6,336 bases of DNA from Candidatus Thioglobus sp. (GCA_003978185.1 QOAH01000071.1:1-6336), one strand, 5' to 3'. Shown: positions 1 to 6,185, numbered from the stretch's first letter. Notes: generated by a model not told the origin, from the letters alone. A program made the numbers and translations.

Positions 1-1
1 A

Positions 2-1105
2 TCCACAGATAACTGTGCGATTGCAGGTATTGATAATGTTAGCAAGCATTATTATGGTCTACAATTCCATCCAGAAGTGACACATACTAAGCAAGGTACA
101 CATATCCTTGAGCGCTTTGTTAGTGGTATTTGTGGCTGTGAAAAAAATTGGACCACTGACAATATTATTACCGACCTAATACAAAACCTCAAAGACCAAA
201 TTGGAGACAAAAATGTATTACTAGGCCTATCAGGTGGTGTTGATTCATCTGTAGTGGCGGTACTACTTCATCAAGCCATTGGCGACCAACTCACTTGTGT
301 GTTTGTAGACAACGGCTTACTTCGTCTTAACGAGGGTGATGAAGTTATGCAGACCTTTGCTGATAACATGGGCGTTAAAGTTATTCGTGCTAATGCACAA
401 AAGAAATTTTACGATGCTTTAGCTGATGAAGCAGACCCTGAGAAAAAACGTAAAATTATTGGTGGTGCCTTTATTGAAGTATTTGAAGAAGAAGCTAAAG
501 ATCTTGATGATATTAAATTCTTAGCACAAGGCACCATTTATCCTGATGTAATCGAATCAGCTGGTGCTGCATCTGGCAAAGCCAAAGTGATTAAATCACA
601 CCACAATGTCGGCGGACTACCAGATGACCTTAAGTTTGAACTGGTTGAGCCGCTCAGAGAGCTATTTAAAGATGAAGTTCGCACCATTGGCGTGAAACTT
701 GGCATCCCTGCCCACATGCTTTATCGTCATCCGTTCCCTGGCCCAGGCTTAGGTGTGCGTATCTTAGGGCAAGTCAAAGAAGAATATGCCAACATCCTAC
801 GCGAAGCCGATGCAATCTTTATGCAAGAGCTTTATAACCACGATTTGTACGACAAGGTTGACCAAGCTTTCACCGTATTTTTACCCATCAAATCAGTCGG
901 TGTCACCGGTGATGAGCGTCGATACGACTATGTAGTGGCATTACGCGCCGTTGAAACTATTGACTTTATGACCGCTCGTTGGGCAAGACTGCCGTACGAT
1001 TTCCTTGACTTTGTTTCTAATCGAATCATGAATGAAATCACCCGAGTATCGCGTGTGGTATACGATATATCAGGTAAACCACCGGCCACCATTGAATGGG
1101 AATAG
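2..1105 (+). CDS. guaA: GMP synthase (glutamine-hydrolysing), 5'-truncated by window edge
   Basis: GuaA converts XMP, ATP and glutamine to GMP, the last step of de novo guanylate synthesis, in the cytoplasm. The reading frame is open from base 2, so the true start lies off-window. The GTG at position 77 sits inside the conserved glutaminase segment and is not a start. In the 367 visible residues, FHPEV (22-26) carries the His and Glu of the glutamine amidotransferase triad; the nucleophilic Cys is off-window. The PP-loop SGGVDSS (77-83) binds ATP. The [11 protein letters not shown] segment (243-253) and the PPATIEWE C-terminus mark the synthetase and dimerisation domains. If the family's usual length of about 525 residues holds (E. 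coli His181 equals His23 here), about 158 residues are missing upstream. The gene ends in TAG and overlaps tadA by 10 nt, suggesting one transcript. I see no frameshift or lost motif. Confidence 0.97.
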   Translation, partial: STDNCAIAGIDNVSKHYYGLQFHPEVTHTKQGTHILERFVSGICGCEKNWTTDNIITDLIQNLKDQIGDKNVLLGLSGGVDSSVVAVLLHQAIGDQLTCVFVDNGLLRLNEGDEVMQTFADNMGVKVIRANAQKKFYDALADEADPEKKRKIIGGAFIEVFEEEAKDLDDIKFLAQGTIYPDVIESAGAASGKAKVIKSHHNVGGLPDDLKFELVEPLRELFKDEVRTIGVKLGIPAHMLYRHPFPGPGLGVRILGQVKEEYANILREADAIFMQELYNHDLYDKVDQAFTVFLPIKSVGVTGDERRYDYVVALRAVETIDFMTARWARLPYDFLDFVSNRIMNEITRVSRVVYDISGKPPATIEWE

Positions 1106-1575
1106 ATTCATCAGTTGATGAAAAGTGGATGGCCCTTGCCATCGAACAAGCCAAACTTGCTGAAAAAATAAATGAAGTGCCAGTCGGTGCGGTATTGATA
1201 CAAGACGATCAGTTAATTACTAGTGCGCACAACCAGCCTATTTCCAACAATGACCCAACTGCTCATGCAGAGATCCAACTTTTGCGTGCAGCAGGCAAGA
1301 AACTAAATAATTACCGACTTCCTAATACCACTTTGTATGTGACCTTAGAGCCTTGTACGATGTGTCTAGGCGCGATGATTCATGCACGCATATCGCGTGT
1401 AGTGTTTGGTGCTTATGATCAAAAAACGGGCGTATGTGGATCTTGCCAAGATCTATCCACCAGTGAATGCTTTAATCATGAAATTGAGATTAGTGGTGGC
1501 GTGCTTGCAGATGAGTGCAAGGCATTGCTTCAAAAATTTTTCAAAGCTCGTAGGAAAAAATACCCTAAATATTAG
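1096..1575 (+). CDS. tadA: tRNA-specific adenosine-34 deaminase TadA
   Basis: TadA deaminates A34 to inosine in the tRNA-Arg(ACG) anticodon, which allows decoding of several CGN codons; it acts in the cytoplasm as a zinc-dependent homodimer. The 159 residues show the cytidine/deoxycytidylate deaminase fold: HAE (57-59) supplies the zinc His and the proton-shuttle Glu, and PCTMC (86-90) supplies zinc ligands Cys87 and Cys90. EVPVGAVL (27-34) and the later KTGVCGS segment (110-116) are TadA-typical. The ATG at 1096 is chosen because it gives the normal leader before the conserved W-M (11-12). An in-frame ATG at 1129 would start at that Met and trim the first helix. No Shine-Dalgarno sequence precedes 1096, and the start lies inside the guaA 3' end, so translational coupling is likely. 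Cys114 and Cys117 form an extra CxxC. Length is normal for the family. Confidence 0.96.
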   Translation: MGIDSSVDEKWMALAIEQAKLAEKINEVPVGAVLIQDDQLITSAHNQPISNNDPTAHAEIQLLRAAGKKLNNYRLPNTTLYVTLEPCTMCLGAMIHARISRVVFGAYDQKTGVCGSCQDLSTSECFNHEIEISGGVLADECKALLQKFFKARRKKYPKY

Positions 1576-1636
1576 CTTTCTATTAAATCTAAATATGTAT
1601 AAAATAGTTCAAAATTAGTTATTAAAATGAACTACT

Positions 1637-2500
1637 ATGCAAAAAAATACGCCAGAACAAAACTATTATCAAGAAGATGAGATTGATTTAAAAGAATTAT
1701 TCAAAATTTTATGGCTTAAGAAGAATTTCATTCTTGGCATTACTGCCACCATTACAATTTTAGCAGGCATTTATGCCTTTAACAAAACCACTATTCCAGA
1801 GTATGAAGCAAGCGCACTAATCGAACTGGGTAAATATAATCATAATAATAAACCAATAAATTCGTCTTCATATTTAGTTGAAAAATTAAACACAACTTAC
1901 TTAAAGACTGTTGATTTTAATTATTTCGATACAGGAACTATTTTATCAATTAAGAAGATAAATGAAAGATTTATAGAGGTCACTTCTCAATCTTCAACAA
2001 GTGAAAATTCTAAAGTGAAAATTTCGAACCTTGTAGCTTTCATTCAAGAAGGTGAAAATCAAACAACAATTAATACTTTTAAAGAGTGGGACATTAATGA
2101 AGACAAGCTTGTTACGAATGAAGCACTATTAAAAGACAAGCTTGTTACGGATGAAGCACTATTAAAAGAAATGAATCATTATTTTGATAGTGTGAAAAAA
2201 TCTAATCCGGCTCTAGCATCTATCATGCTACTTGAAAAGCGATATTTGATTAATGATATAAATGCTATAAAATCAGCTATTCAAAAATTAAAAGAAACAA
2301 CTATTAAACCCGGCGTATCGCCTTCGAGAATATACAAAAATTCAGAAATATTTGGCAGAATAGACATTGCTGACAAAACCGCACACCCCAAGATAAAGTT
2401 AATTATCTCTGTTGGTTTTATCGCGAGCTTTATCCTTTCAATCTTCCTGGTATTTATTATGAATGCATTTAGATCTGAAGATGATAAAGCAACAGCCTAA
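1637..2500 (+). CDS. Wzz-type polysaccharide copolymerase (chain-length determinant protein)
   Basis: Proteins of this family sit in the inner membrane as oligomers, with a large periplasmic domain that sets chain length for Wzy-polymerised O-antigen or similar polysaccharide. The 287 residues show the layout: an acidic cytoplasmic N-terminus with DLKELFKILW (17-26), TM1 at about 31-48, the post-TM1 YEASALIELG segment (56-65), a helix-rich periplasmic region, a short pre-TM2 stretch around HPKIK (250-254), and TM2 at about 255-277 followed by a short charged tail. It lacks any tyrosine-kinase domain. The start is fixed by an in-frame TGA at 1628-1630, just upstream of the only early ATG. No clear ribosome site is visible; TATAAA at 1598-1603 is a weak possible -10. 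Composition is AT-richer than its neighbours (about 23-28% GC in three sampled 60-base stretches, against about 48% in samples of guaA and fabG). No polymerase, flippase or glycosyltransferase gene lies nearby. The family call is firm; the substrate is unknown. Confidence 0.85.
   Translation: MQKNTPEQNYYQEDEIDLKELFKILWLKKNFILGITATITILAGIYAFNKTTIPEYEASALIELGKYNHNNKPINSSSYLVEKLNTTYLKTVDFNYFDTGTILSIKKINERFIEVTSQSSTSENSKVKISNLVAFIQEGENQTTINTFKEWDINEDKLVTNEALLKDKLVTDEALLKEMNHYFDSVKKSNPALASIMLLEKRYLINDINAIKSAIQKLKETTIKPGVSPSRIYKNSEIFGRIDIADKTAHPKIKLIISVGFIASFILSIFLVFIMNAFRSEDDKATA
2102..2167 (+). repeat. 33-bp in-frame tandem duplication inside the Wzz-type gene
   Basis: Two adjacent 33-base units (2102-2134 and 2135-2167) match at 32 of 33 positions; the single difference is A at 2117 versus G at 2150. 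Each encodes 11 residues, DKLVTNEALLK (156-166) and DKLVTDEALLK (167-177), so the difference is Asn to Asp. The reading frame is kept. Unit boundaries can slide by two bases because both copies are preceded by AA. The near identity implies a recent duplication or ongoing homogenisation. Confidence 0.97.
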
Positions 2501-2511
2501 ACTTTAAAGCA

Positions 2512-3258
2512 TTAGACGGTATACATACCGCCGTTGACATGTAGCGTCTGCGCCGTTACGTAAGAACCTGCATCACTCGCTAAAAACAGCACTGAACCGG
2601 CGATCTCTTCTACCGAGCCTAAACGACCCATAGGGATTTGTTTGGCTAGCGCTTCTTTTTGCTCTTCTGGTAGTGCATCGGTCATGTCAGTTTTGATAAA
2701 ACCAGGAGCAACACAATTAACGGTAATATTGCGAGTGCCAACTTCACGAGCGAGTGATTTAGTAAAGCCCATGATGCCAGCCTTGGCAGCGGCATAGTTA
2801 GTTTGACCTGCATTGCCCATTGCGCCTACAACTGAAGCAATAGAAATAATACGACCTGCGCGTTTTTTCATCATGCCACGTAGTACCGCTTTAGACATTT
2901 TGTAAACCGATGCCAAGTTGGTATTCATGATATCGTCCCACTCGTCTTCTTTCATGCGCATGAGAAGGTTGTCACGGGTGATTCCAGCGTTGTTAATGAG
3001 GATATCTACTGCACCATAAGTGTCAGTGATATTTTTCATCACCTCGGCAATTTGATCATTATCCGTGACATTAAGTGCCATACCTTGTCCGCTAATGCCA
3101 TTGTCTTTTAAGGTAGCGCTGATTGCATCTGCGCCTTTTTCACTGGTTGCTGTACCAATAACAGTTGCACCTGCATTACCTAATGATAAGGCAATAGCTT
3201 GACCAATGCCGCGACTTGCGCCGGTTACTAATACGATTTTTCCTTCTAAGTTACTCAT
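2512..3258 (-). CDS. fabG: 3-oxoacyl-[acyl-carrier-protein] reductase FabG
   Basis: FabG reduces 3-oxoacyl-ACP to 3-hydroxyacyl-ACP with NADPH, the first reduction in each type II fatty acid elongation cycle. The 248 residues form a classical short-chain dehydrogenase. GASRGIG (13-19) binds the cofactor, NNAG (89-92) is the structural motif, and Asn114, Ser142, Tyr155 and Lys159 (YAAAK) form the catalytic tetrad. The C-terminal GGMYTV is typical of true FabG rather than of a generic SDR enzyme. The ATG overlaps the fabD stop by one base (TAATG on the minus strand) and has a strong Shine-Dalgarno sequence, AGGAG, 8 nt upstream within fabD, so the two are co-translated. The usual downstream neighbours acpP and fabF are absent: the next gene is the convergent Wzz-type gene, 11 bp away, with no terminator hairpin between the stops. 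Confidence 0.97.
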   Translation of the reverse strand: MSNLEGKIVLVTGASRGIGQAIALSLGNAGATVIGTATSEKGADAISATLKDNGISGQGMALNVTDNDQIAEVMKNITDTYGAVDILINNAGITRDNLLMRMKEDEWDDIMNTNLASVYKMSKAVLRGMMKKRAGRIISIASVVGAMGNAGQTNYAAAKAGIMGFTKSLAREVGTRNITVNCVAPGFIKTDMTDALPEEQKEALAKQIPMGRLGSVEEIAGSVLFLASDAGSYVTAQTLHVNGGMYTV

Positions 3259-4184
3259 TATGTAATCTCCTCTAAAGTTGCTACAATACTAGCTGAATCG
3301 AGCACCGCGTTGGCAGTTAATGATTTTTCGATTCTTCTAGTTAGGCCAGTTAATACTTTACCACCTGCTTCAATGAGTTTATCAACACCCATGCCGTGCA
3401 TAGCCTTGACTGTACCCGTCCATAATACTGGCTTATGTAATTGTGCCACTAGCTTGGCTTTAATATCATTAGTGTCTATTGCTTTGGCTGCATCGACATT
3501 ATGGAGCACATCAACATCGCCCATGTTAAAGTTAACGGCTTCTACTGCGTTGGCAAATATGGTTGCTGCATCATCCATGAGTGAACAATGCGAAGGTACA
3601 CTGACTGGCAATATCACGGCGCGCTTAGCGCCTGCGGCTTTCATGGCTTCACAAGTAGCATCAACTGCGGCTTTATTACCGGCAATCACCACTTGGCCGT
3701 TGGAGTTAAAATTCACCGCTTGAACGATGCCTTCACCGGCATAGTCAGCACAGACTTTAACCACCACTTCATCTTCCAAACCTAAGATGGCCGCCATTGC
3801 GCCCACACCTGCTGGTACGGCCGATTGCATCAGCTCTGCACGTGTTTGTACCAATTTAATGCCATCACTAAAATTTAGTGACCCTGAAGCAACGAGTGCA
3901 GTGTATTCACCCAAACTATGACCTGCCATACATACTGGCGATAGATCCGTTGTACTAGTGAGTGCGAGGTAAGTAGCGTAACCCGCTGCTAACATCGCAG
4001 GCTGGGTATTTTGTGTTTGGTTAAGCGCATCTTGGTCTTCTTGAGTCAGCGCCCAAAGATCAAAACCTAGGGCATCTGATGCTTCTGTAAATGTATCTTT
4101 TACAATGGGAAAGTTATCACTCAAGTCTGATAGCATGCCGAGTGATTGTGAGCCTTGGCCTGGAAAAACAATTGCGTATTTCAT
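3258..4184 (-). CDS. fabD: Malonyl-CoA:ACP transacylase FabD
   Basis: FabD moves malonyl groups from CoA to acyl carrier protein, supplying the extender unit for fatty acid synthesis. The 308 residues carry FPGQGSQ (7-13) of the oxyanion region, the nucleophile elbow GHSLGE (88-93) with Ser90, Arg115 for the malonyl carboxylate, the NFNS/GQVVIAG segment (158-169), catalytic His199 in VPSH, and Gln248. Length matches the E. coli enzyme. The ATG is preceded by a full Shine-Dalgarno sequence, and an upstream terminator separates it from rpmA, so it either has its own promoter or depends on readthrough. I could not identify a good -35/-10 pair in the AT-rich stretch between 4203 and 4249. The gene ends in TAA, overlapping the fabG start by one base. 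Confidence 0.97.
   Translation of the reverse strand: MKYAIVFPGQGSQSLGMLSDLSDNFPIVKDTFTEASDALGFDLWALTQEDQDALNQTQNTQPAMLAAGYATYLALTSTTDLSPVCMAGHSLGEYTALVASGSLNFSDGIKLVQTRAELMQSAVPAGVGAMAAILGLEDEVVVKVCADYAGEGIVQAVNFNSNGQVVIAGNKAAVDATCEAMKAAGAKRAVILPVSVPSHCSLMDDAATIFANAVEAVNFNMGDVDVLHNVDAAKAIDTNDIKAKLVAQLHKPVLWTGTVKAMHGMGVDKLIEAGGKVLTGLTRRIEKSLTANAVLDSASIVATLEEIT
3267..3271 (-). promoter_or_regulatory. Ribosome binding site of fabG, inside fabD
   Basis: On the minus strand AGGAG (within AGAGGAGAT) lies 8 nt before the fabG ATG, embedded in the last codons of fabD. It fixes the fabG start and means fabG initiation does not rely solely on reinitiation at the TAATG overlap. Confidence 0.8.
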
Positions 4185-4193
4185 TCTGTTTAA

Positions 4194-4202
4194 TACCTCC
4201 TT
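4194..4202 (-). promoter_or_regulatory. Near-perfect ribosome binding site of fabD
   Basis: AAGGAGGTA on the minus strand is complementary to the 16S rRNA 3' end across the whole core, and is the longest Shine-Dalgarno match in the window. The spacing from GGAGG to the ATG is 11 nt, slightly longer than usual. It supports the start at 4184. Confidence 0.8.
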
Positions 4203-4249
4203 GAGGGGTATAAGTATTTATTTATTTAATATGAGTTTATTTTAGTCAT

Positions 4250-4276
4250 AAAAAAAGCGCCCGGAAGGCGCTTTTT
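4250..4276 (-). terminator. Rho-independent terminator of the rplU-rpmA operon
   Basis: Bases 4252-4261 (AAAAAGCGCC) pair perfectly with 4267-4276 (GGCGCTTTTT), a 10-bp stem with a GC core and a 5-nt loop. Read on the minus strand the stem runs into seven U residues (4256-4250), the classic intrinsic terminator. It begins 21 bp after the rpmA stop. Read on the plus strand it also has a short U run, but no plus-strand gene reaches it. It insulates fabD from rpmA, at least in part. Confidence 0.92.
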
Positions 4277-4296
4277 GGATAATTCTTAGGTGTGAA

Positions 4297-4554
4297 CTAT
4301 ACAGCTTCGATTGAAACCGTTTGACGCATGAATTTACCTTTCTTAGCAAAAACTACTTTGCCGTCTGCTACTGCAAACAATGTGTCATCTTTACCCTTAC
4401 GTACGTTAGTGCCTGGATGAACTTTAGTACCTCTTTGACGCACTAAGATGTTACCTGCTAATACTACTTGACCACCAAATCGCTTAACGCCTAGACGTTT
4501 CGATTGGGAGTCTCTTCCGTTATTAGTACTACCGCCTGCTTTTTTATGTGCCAT
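4297..4554 (-). CDS. rpmA: 50S ribosomal protein L27
   Basis: L27 is a large-subunit protein whose flexible N-terminus reaches towards the peptidyl transferase centre. The 85 residues begin [10 protein letters not shown], the mature-type N-terminus, without the cleavable extension found in Firmicutes. The family core [20 protein letters not shown] (22-41) and the following GTKVHPG (42-48) are intact. Length equals that of the E. coli protein. It lies 11 bp downstream of rplU, the near-universal order, and is followed by the terminator at 4250-4276 rather than by obgE, which often comes next in other bacteria. The stop is TAG. Confidence 0.98.
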   Translation of the reverse strand: MAHKKAGGSTNNGRDSQSKRLGVKRFGGQVVLAGNILVRQRGTKVHPGTNVRKGKDDTLFAVADGKVVFAKKGKFMRQTVSIEAV

Positions 4555-4562
4555 GGGTTATT

Positions 4563-4567
4563 CTCCT
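4563..4567 (-). promoter_or_regulatory. Ribosome binding site of rpmA, overlapping the rplU stop
   Basis: AGGAG on the minus strand lies 8 nt before the rpmA ATG and overlaps the rplU TAG codon (4566-4568). Ribosomes finishing rplU therefore pass over the rpmA initiation site, which fits coupled, near-stoichiometric output of L21 and L27. Confidence 0.75.
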
Positions 4568-4877
4568 ATGCCTTAATCTTTGTAATTTTAATTTCAGTGT
4601 AAAGCTGTCTATGACCTTGTGTCTTCATAGAGTGCTTACGTCGACGGAATTTCAAGATAGTAACTTTTTTACCTTTACCTTGTGAAATAACTTCTGCTTC
4701 AACTGTTGCTTTAGCAACCATTGGTGCGCCAATTTGAACGTTGTCGCCATCAGCAACCATTAATACTTCGTCAAAAGTAATTGTCTTACCTGGTTCAACT
4801 TCTAACTTTTCAACCTTAAGCGTTGTGCCTTCGGCCACTCTAAACTGTTGACCACCTGTTTTAAATACTGCGTACAT
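4566..4877 (-). CDS. rplU: 50S ribosomal protein L21
   Basis: L21 binds 23S rRNA in the large subunit. The 103 residues match the usual length. The N-terminal [14 protein letters not shown] (1-14) and the basic signature around [19 protein letters not shown] (75-93) are diagnostic. An AGGA ribosome site (4884-4887) lies 6 nt before the ATG. The gene opens a two-gene operon with rpmA and is read from the promoter at 4913-4940. Ribosomal protein operons are often growth-rate controlled, but no leader structure is apparent in the short leader of roughly 30 nt. Confidence 0.98.
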   Translation of the reverse strand: MYAVFKTGGQQFRVAEGTTLKVEKLEVEPGKTITFDEVLMVADGDNVQIGAPMVAKATVEAEVISQGKGKKVTILKFRRRKHSMKTQGHRQLYTEIKITKIKA

Positions 4878-4912
4878 AAAAAATCCTAAATACGTTTGTC
4901 AAAAAGAAAACA

Positions 4913-4940
4913 ATTATACGCGAACGAGATACTTTATGAA
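4913..4940 (-). promoter_or_regulatory. Probable sigma-70 promoter of rplU-rpmA
   Basis: On the minus strand there is a perfect -10 TATAAT (4913-4918), 16 bp from a partial -35 TTCATA (4935-4940, 4 of 6 consensus bases). The predicted start near 4906 leaves a leader of about 28 nt. The perfect -10 and its position make this the best promoter for the operon. A consensus TTGACA nearer the gene (4897-4902) is badly placed and is not used here. Confidence 0.55.
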
Positions 4941-4959
4941 AGAGTGTTTTAAGTATAAT
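4931..4959 (+). promoter_or_regulatory. Probable sigma-70 promoter of ppiB-lpxH
   Basis: A perfect plus-strand -10 TATAAT (4954-4959) lies 30 bp upstream of the ppiB ATG, giving a leader of roughly 24 nt. The -35 is poor: ACTTTA at 4931-4936 with 17-bp spacing, or TTTATG at 4933-4938 with 15-bp spacing. The element lies within the longer open frame that starts at 4936, which argues against that upstream start. Its -35 zone overlaps that of the divergent rplU promoter. Confidence 0.4.
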
Positions 4960-4989
4960 TTATGTTTTTATATTATACGGATTGATACA

Positions 4990-5475
4990 ATGATTATTTT
5001 CGAAACCAACATGGGTAATATTCACATTAACGTTGATGCTGACAAAGCACCAATCAGCGCTCAAAACTTTATCGATTACGTTAATGACGGCTTTTACGAC
5101 GGTACAATTTTTCACCGTGTGATTAAAAACTTTATGATTCAAGGTGGTGGTTTTATTGAGGACATGAGTCAGAAAGAGACTAAGGCAGAAATTGAAAACG
5201 AAGCAAACAACGGCTTAAAAAATGCCAAGTACACGTTAGCCATGGCTAGAACCAATGCACCACATTCGGCCAGTTCACAGTTTTTCATCAACACGTCAGA
5301 TAACTCTTTCTTAGATTACCCAGCCCAAGATGGCTGGGGCTATTGCGTATTCGGTGAAGTGGCTGAAGGCCAAGACGTAGTGGATAAAATCGGCTTAGTT
5401 ACTACGGGCACCAAAAGTGGTCATGCAGATGTGCCTAATGATGCGGTTATTGTTACTAAAGCATACGTTCAATAA
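4990..5475 (+). CDS. ppiB: Cytoplasmic peptidyl-prolyl cis-trans isomerase B (cyclophilin)
   Basis: PpiB catalyses cis-trans isomerisation of peptide bonds before proline and assists protein folding. The 161 residues cover a complete bacterial cyclophilin: FHRVI (41-45) with catalytic Arg43, FMIQGGG (48-54), NEANNGLKN (70-78), LAMAR (83-87), SQFFIN (96-101) and GWGYCVFGEV (115-124). The frame opens earlier, at ATG 4936, but I place the start at 4990. That gives MIIFETNMG, aligned with the E. coli MVTFHTNHG start. The extra 18 residues are unlike the family, have no ribosome site, and contain the likely -10 box. No signal peptide is present with the chosen start, so the protein should be cytoplasmic. 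The Shine-Dalgarno sequence is weak (CGGA at 4978-4981). lpxH follows 2 nt after the stop, an order also found in E. coli. Confidence 0.95.
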   Translation: MIIFETNMGNIHINVDADKAPISAQNFIDYVNDGFYDGTIFHRVIKNFMIQGGGFIEDMSQKETKAEIENEANNGLKNAKYTLAMARTNAPHSASSQFFINTSDNSFLDYPAQDGWGYCVFGEVAEGQDVVDKIGLVTTGTKSGHADVPNDAVIVTKAYVQ

Positions 5476-5477
5476 CG

Positions 5478-6185
5478 ATGCCTAGTTCGCTTCTTATTGC
5501 GGACTTACACCTTGCCTCTGGTGAGGTGGATAAAACCAATCTATTTGTCAAGTTTTGTCAAGAACAAGCGGCTCAAGTTGATCAGCTTTTTATTCTAGGA
5601 GACTTGTTTAACACTTGGTTGGGGGATGATCTATCCAACAACGCTTACCAAGAGGTAATTCAAGCTTTAAAACAACTCAGCTCAACAACTGATGTGTTTG
5701 TTATGGATGGCAATCGTGATTTTTTGATTGGCGCTGACTTTGAAAAACAATCGGGGGCTAAGTTAATTAATGAGCCTTATGTATTATCACATCATGATAA
5801 AAAATATGTATTGATACACGGTGATTCGTTATGCACTGATGATGTTAACTATCAAAAATTAAAAAAGGTGTTGCGTAATCCGATCACTACTTTTATCTTT
5901 ACTCACCTACCTAAGCAGTTGCGATTGAGGTTTGTGGGCAAATTACGCAAAAAAAGCGTCGAAGCGCAACAAACTAAATCTCGTGAAATTATGGATGTCA
6001 ACCAAAAAGCTGTTACTGACTTTATGCAGCAATATCCTGGTGCTGATTTAATACATGGACATACACATCGCCTCAATACCCATGTTGGGGAAGGGTTTAC
6101 TCGTTATGTTTTAGGGGATTGGGCAACTAATGCAGGCAATGCCATTAAGCTTGATGGTGAATTAAGCTGGCTTGAAATTCACTAA
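5478..6185 (+). CDS. lpxH: UDP-2,3-diacylglucosamine pyrophosphohydrolase LpxH
   Basis: LpxH hydrolyses UDP-2,3-diacylglucosamine to lipid X and UMP, the fourth step of lipid A synthesis, at the cytoplasmic face of the inner membrane. The 235 residues show the full calcineurin-like metallophosphoesterase motif set for the Mn centre and active site: DLHL (Asp9, His11), GDLF (Asp42), GNRD (Asn79, Arg80), HGD (His114) and GHTH (His195, His197). Spacing closely matches the E. coli enzyme. A basic hydrophobic stretch around residues 131-159 fits the substrate- and membrane-binding cap. The start is 2 nt after the ppiB TAA with no clear ribosome site, so translation is probably coupled. Its last 24 nt overlap a convergent minus-strand CDS. 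Confidence 0.96.
   Translation: MPSSLLIADLHLASGEVDKTNLFVKFCQEQAAQVDQLFILGDLFNTWLGDDLSNNAYQEVIQALKQLSSTTDVFVMDGNRDFLIGADFEKQSGAKLINEPYVLSHHDKKYVLIHGDSLCTDDVNYQKLKKVLRNPITTFIFTHLPKQLRLRFVGKLRKKSVEAQQTKSREIMDVNQKAVTDFMQQYPGADLIHGHTHRLNTHVGEGFTRYVLGDWATNAGNAIKLDGELSWLEIH

Noticed and set aside
77..79. GTG as a start of the guaA frame
   Set aside because: The frame stays open to base 2 and the preceding residues YGLQFHPE are conserved GuaA sequence, so the gene is cut by the window edge.
1439..1453. GATCTTG-C-CAAGATC near-palindrome in tadA
   Set aside because: It lies within the conserved TadA coding region with a one-base centre and no supporting context; chance is sufficient.
1565..1596. Direct repeat CTAAATAT (1565-1572 and 1589-1596) between tadA and the Wzz-type gene
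   Set aside because: An 8-bp AT-only-rich repeat is expected by chance here, and there is no flanking inverted repeat or target-site pattern to suggest a mobile element.
1406..1618. Alternative-frame ORF overlapping the tadA 3' end
   Set aside because: Most of its length lies within tadA in another frame, and the translation shows no family character.
2517..2530. Inverted repeat CGGTAT-AC-ATACCG at the fabG 3' end
   Set aside because: The arms encode the conserved MYTV C-terminus, the loop is only 2 nt, and no U run follows on either strand, so it is not a terminator.
3310..3785. Plus-strand open frames opposite fabD
   Set aside because: They are antisense shadows of a well-conserved gene, with no ribosome site or recognisable protein features.
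4897..4902. Perfect minus-strand TTGACA (-35 consensus) just upstream of rplU
   Set aside because: A -10 at normal spacing would fall on the rplU start codon region (about 4874-4879), so it cannot drive a complete rplU message; the TATAAT at 4913-4918 is better placed.
4936..4989. 18-residue N-terminal extension of PpiB
   Set aside because: It is unlike the family N-terminus, has no ribosome site, and overlaps a likely -10 box; ATG 4990 aligns with the known start.
4960..5142. Minus-strand ORF opposite the ppiB 5' end
   Set aside because: It is antisense to conserved cyclophilin sequence, with no independent signal.
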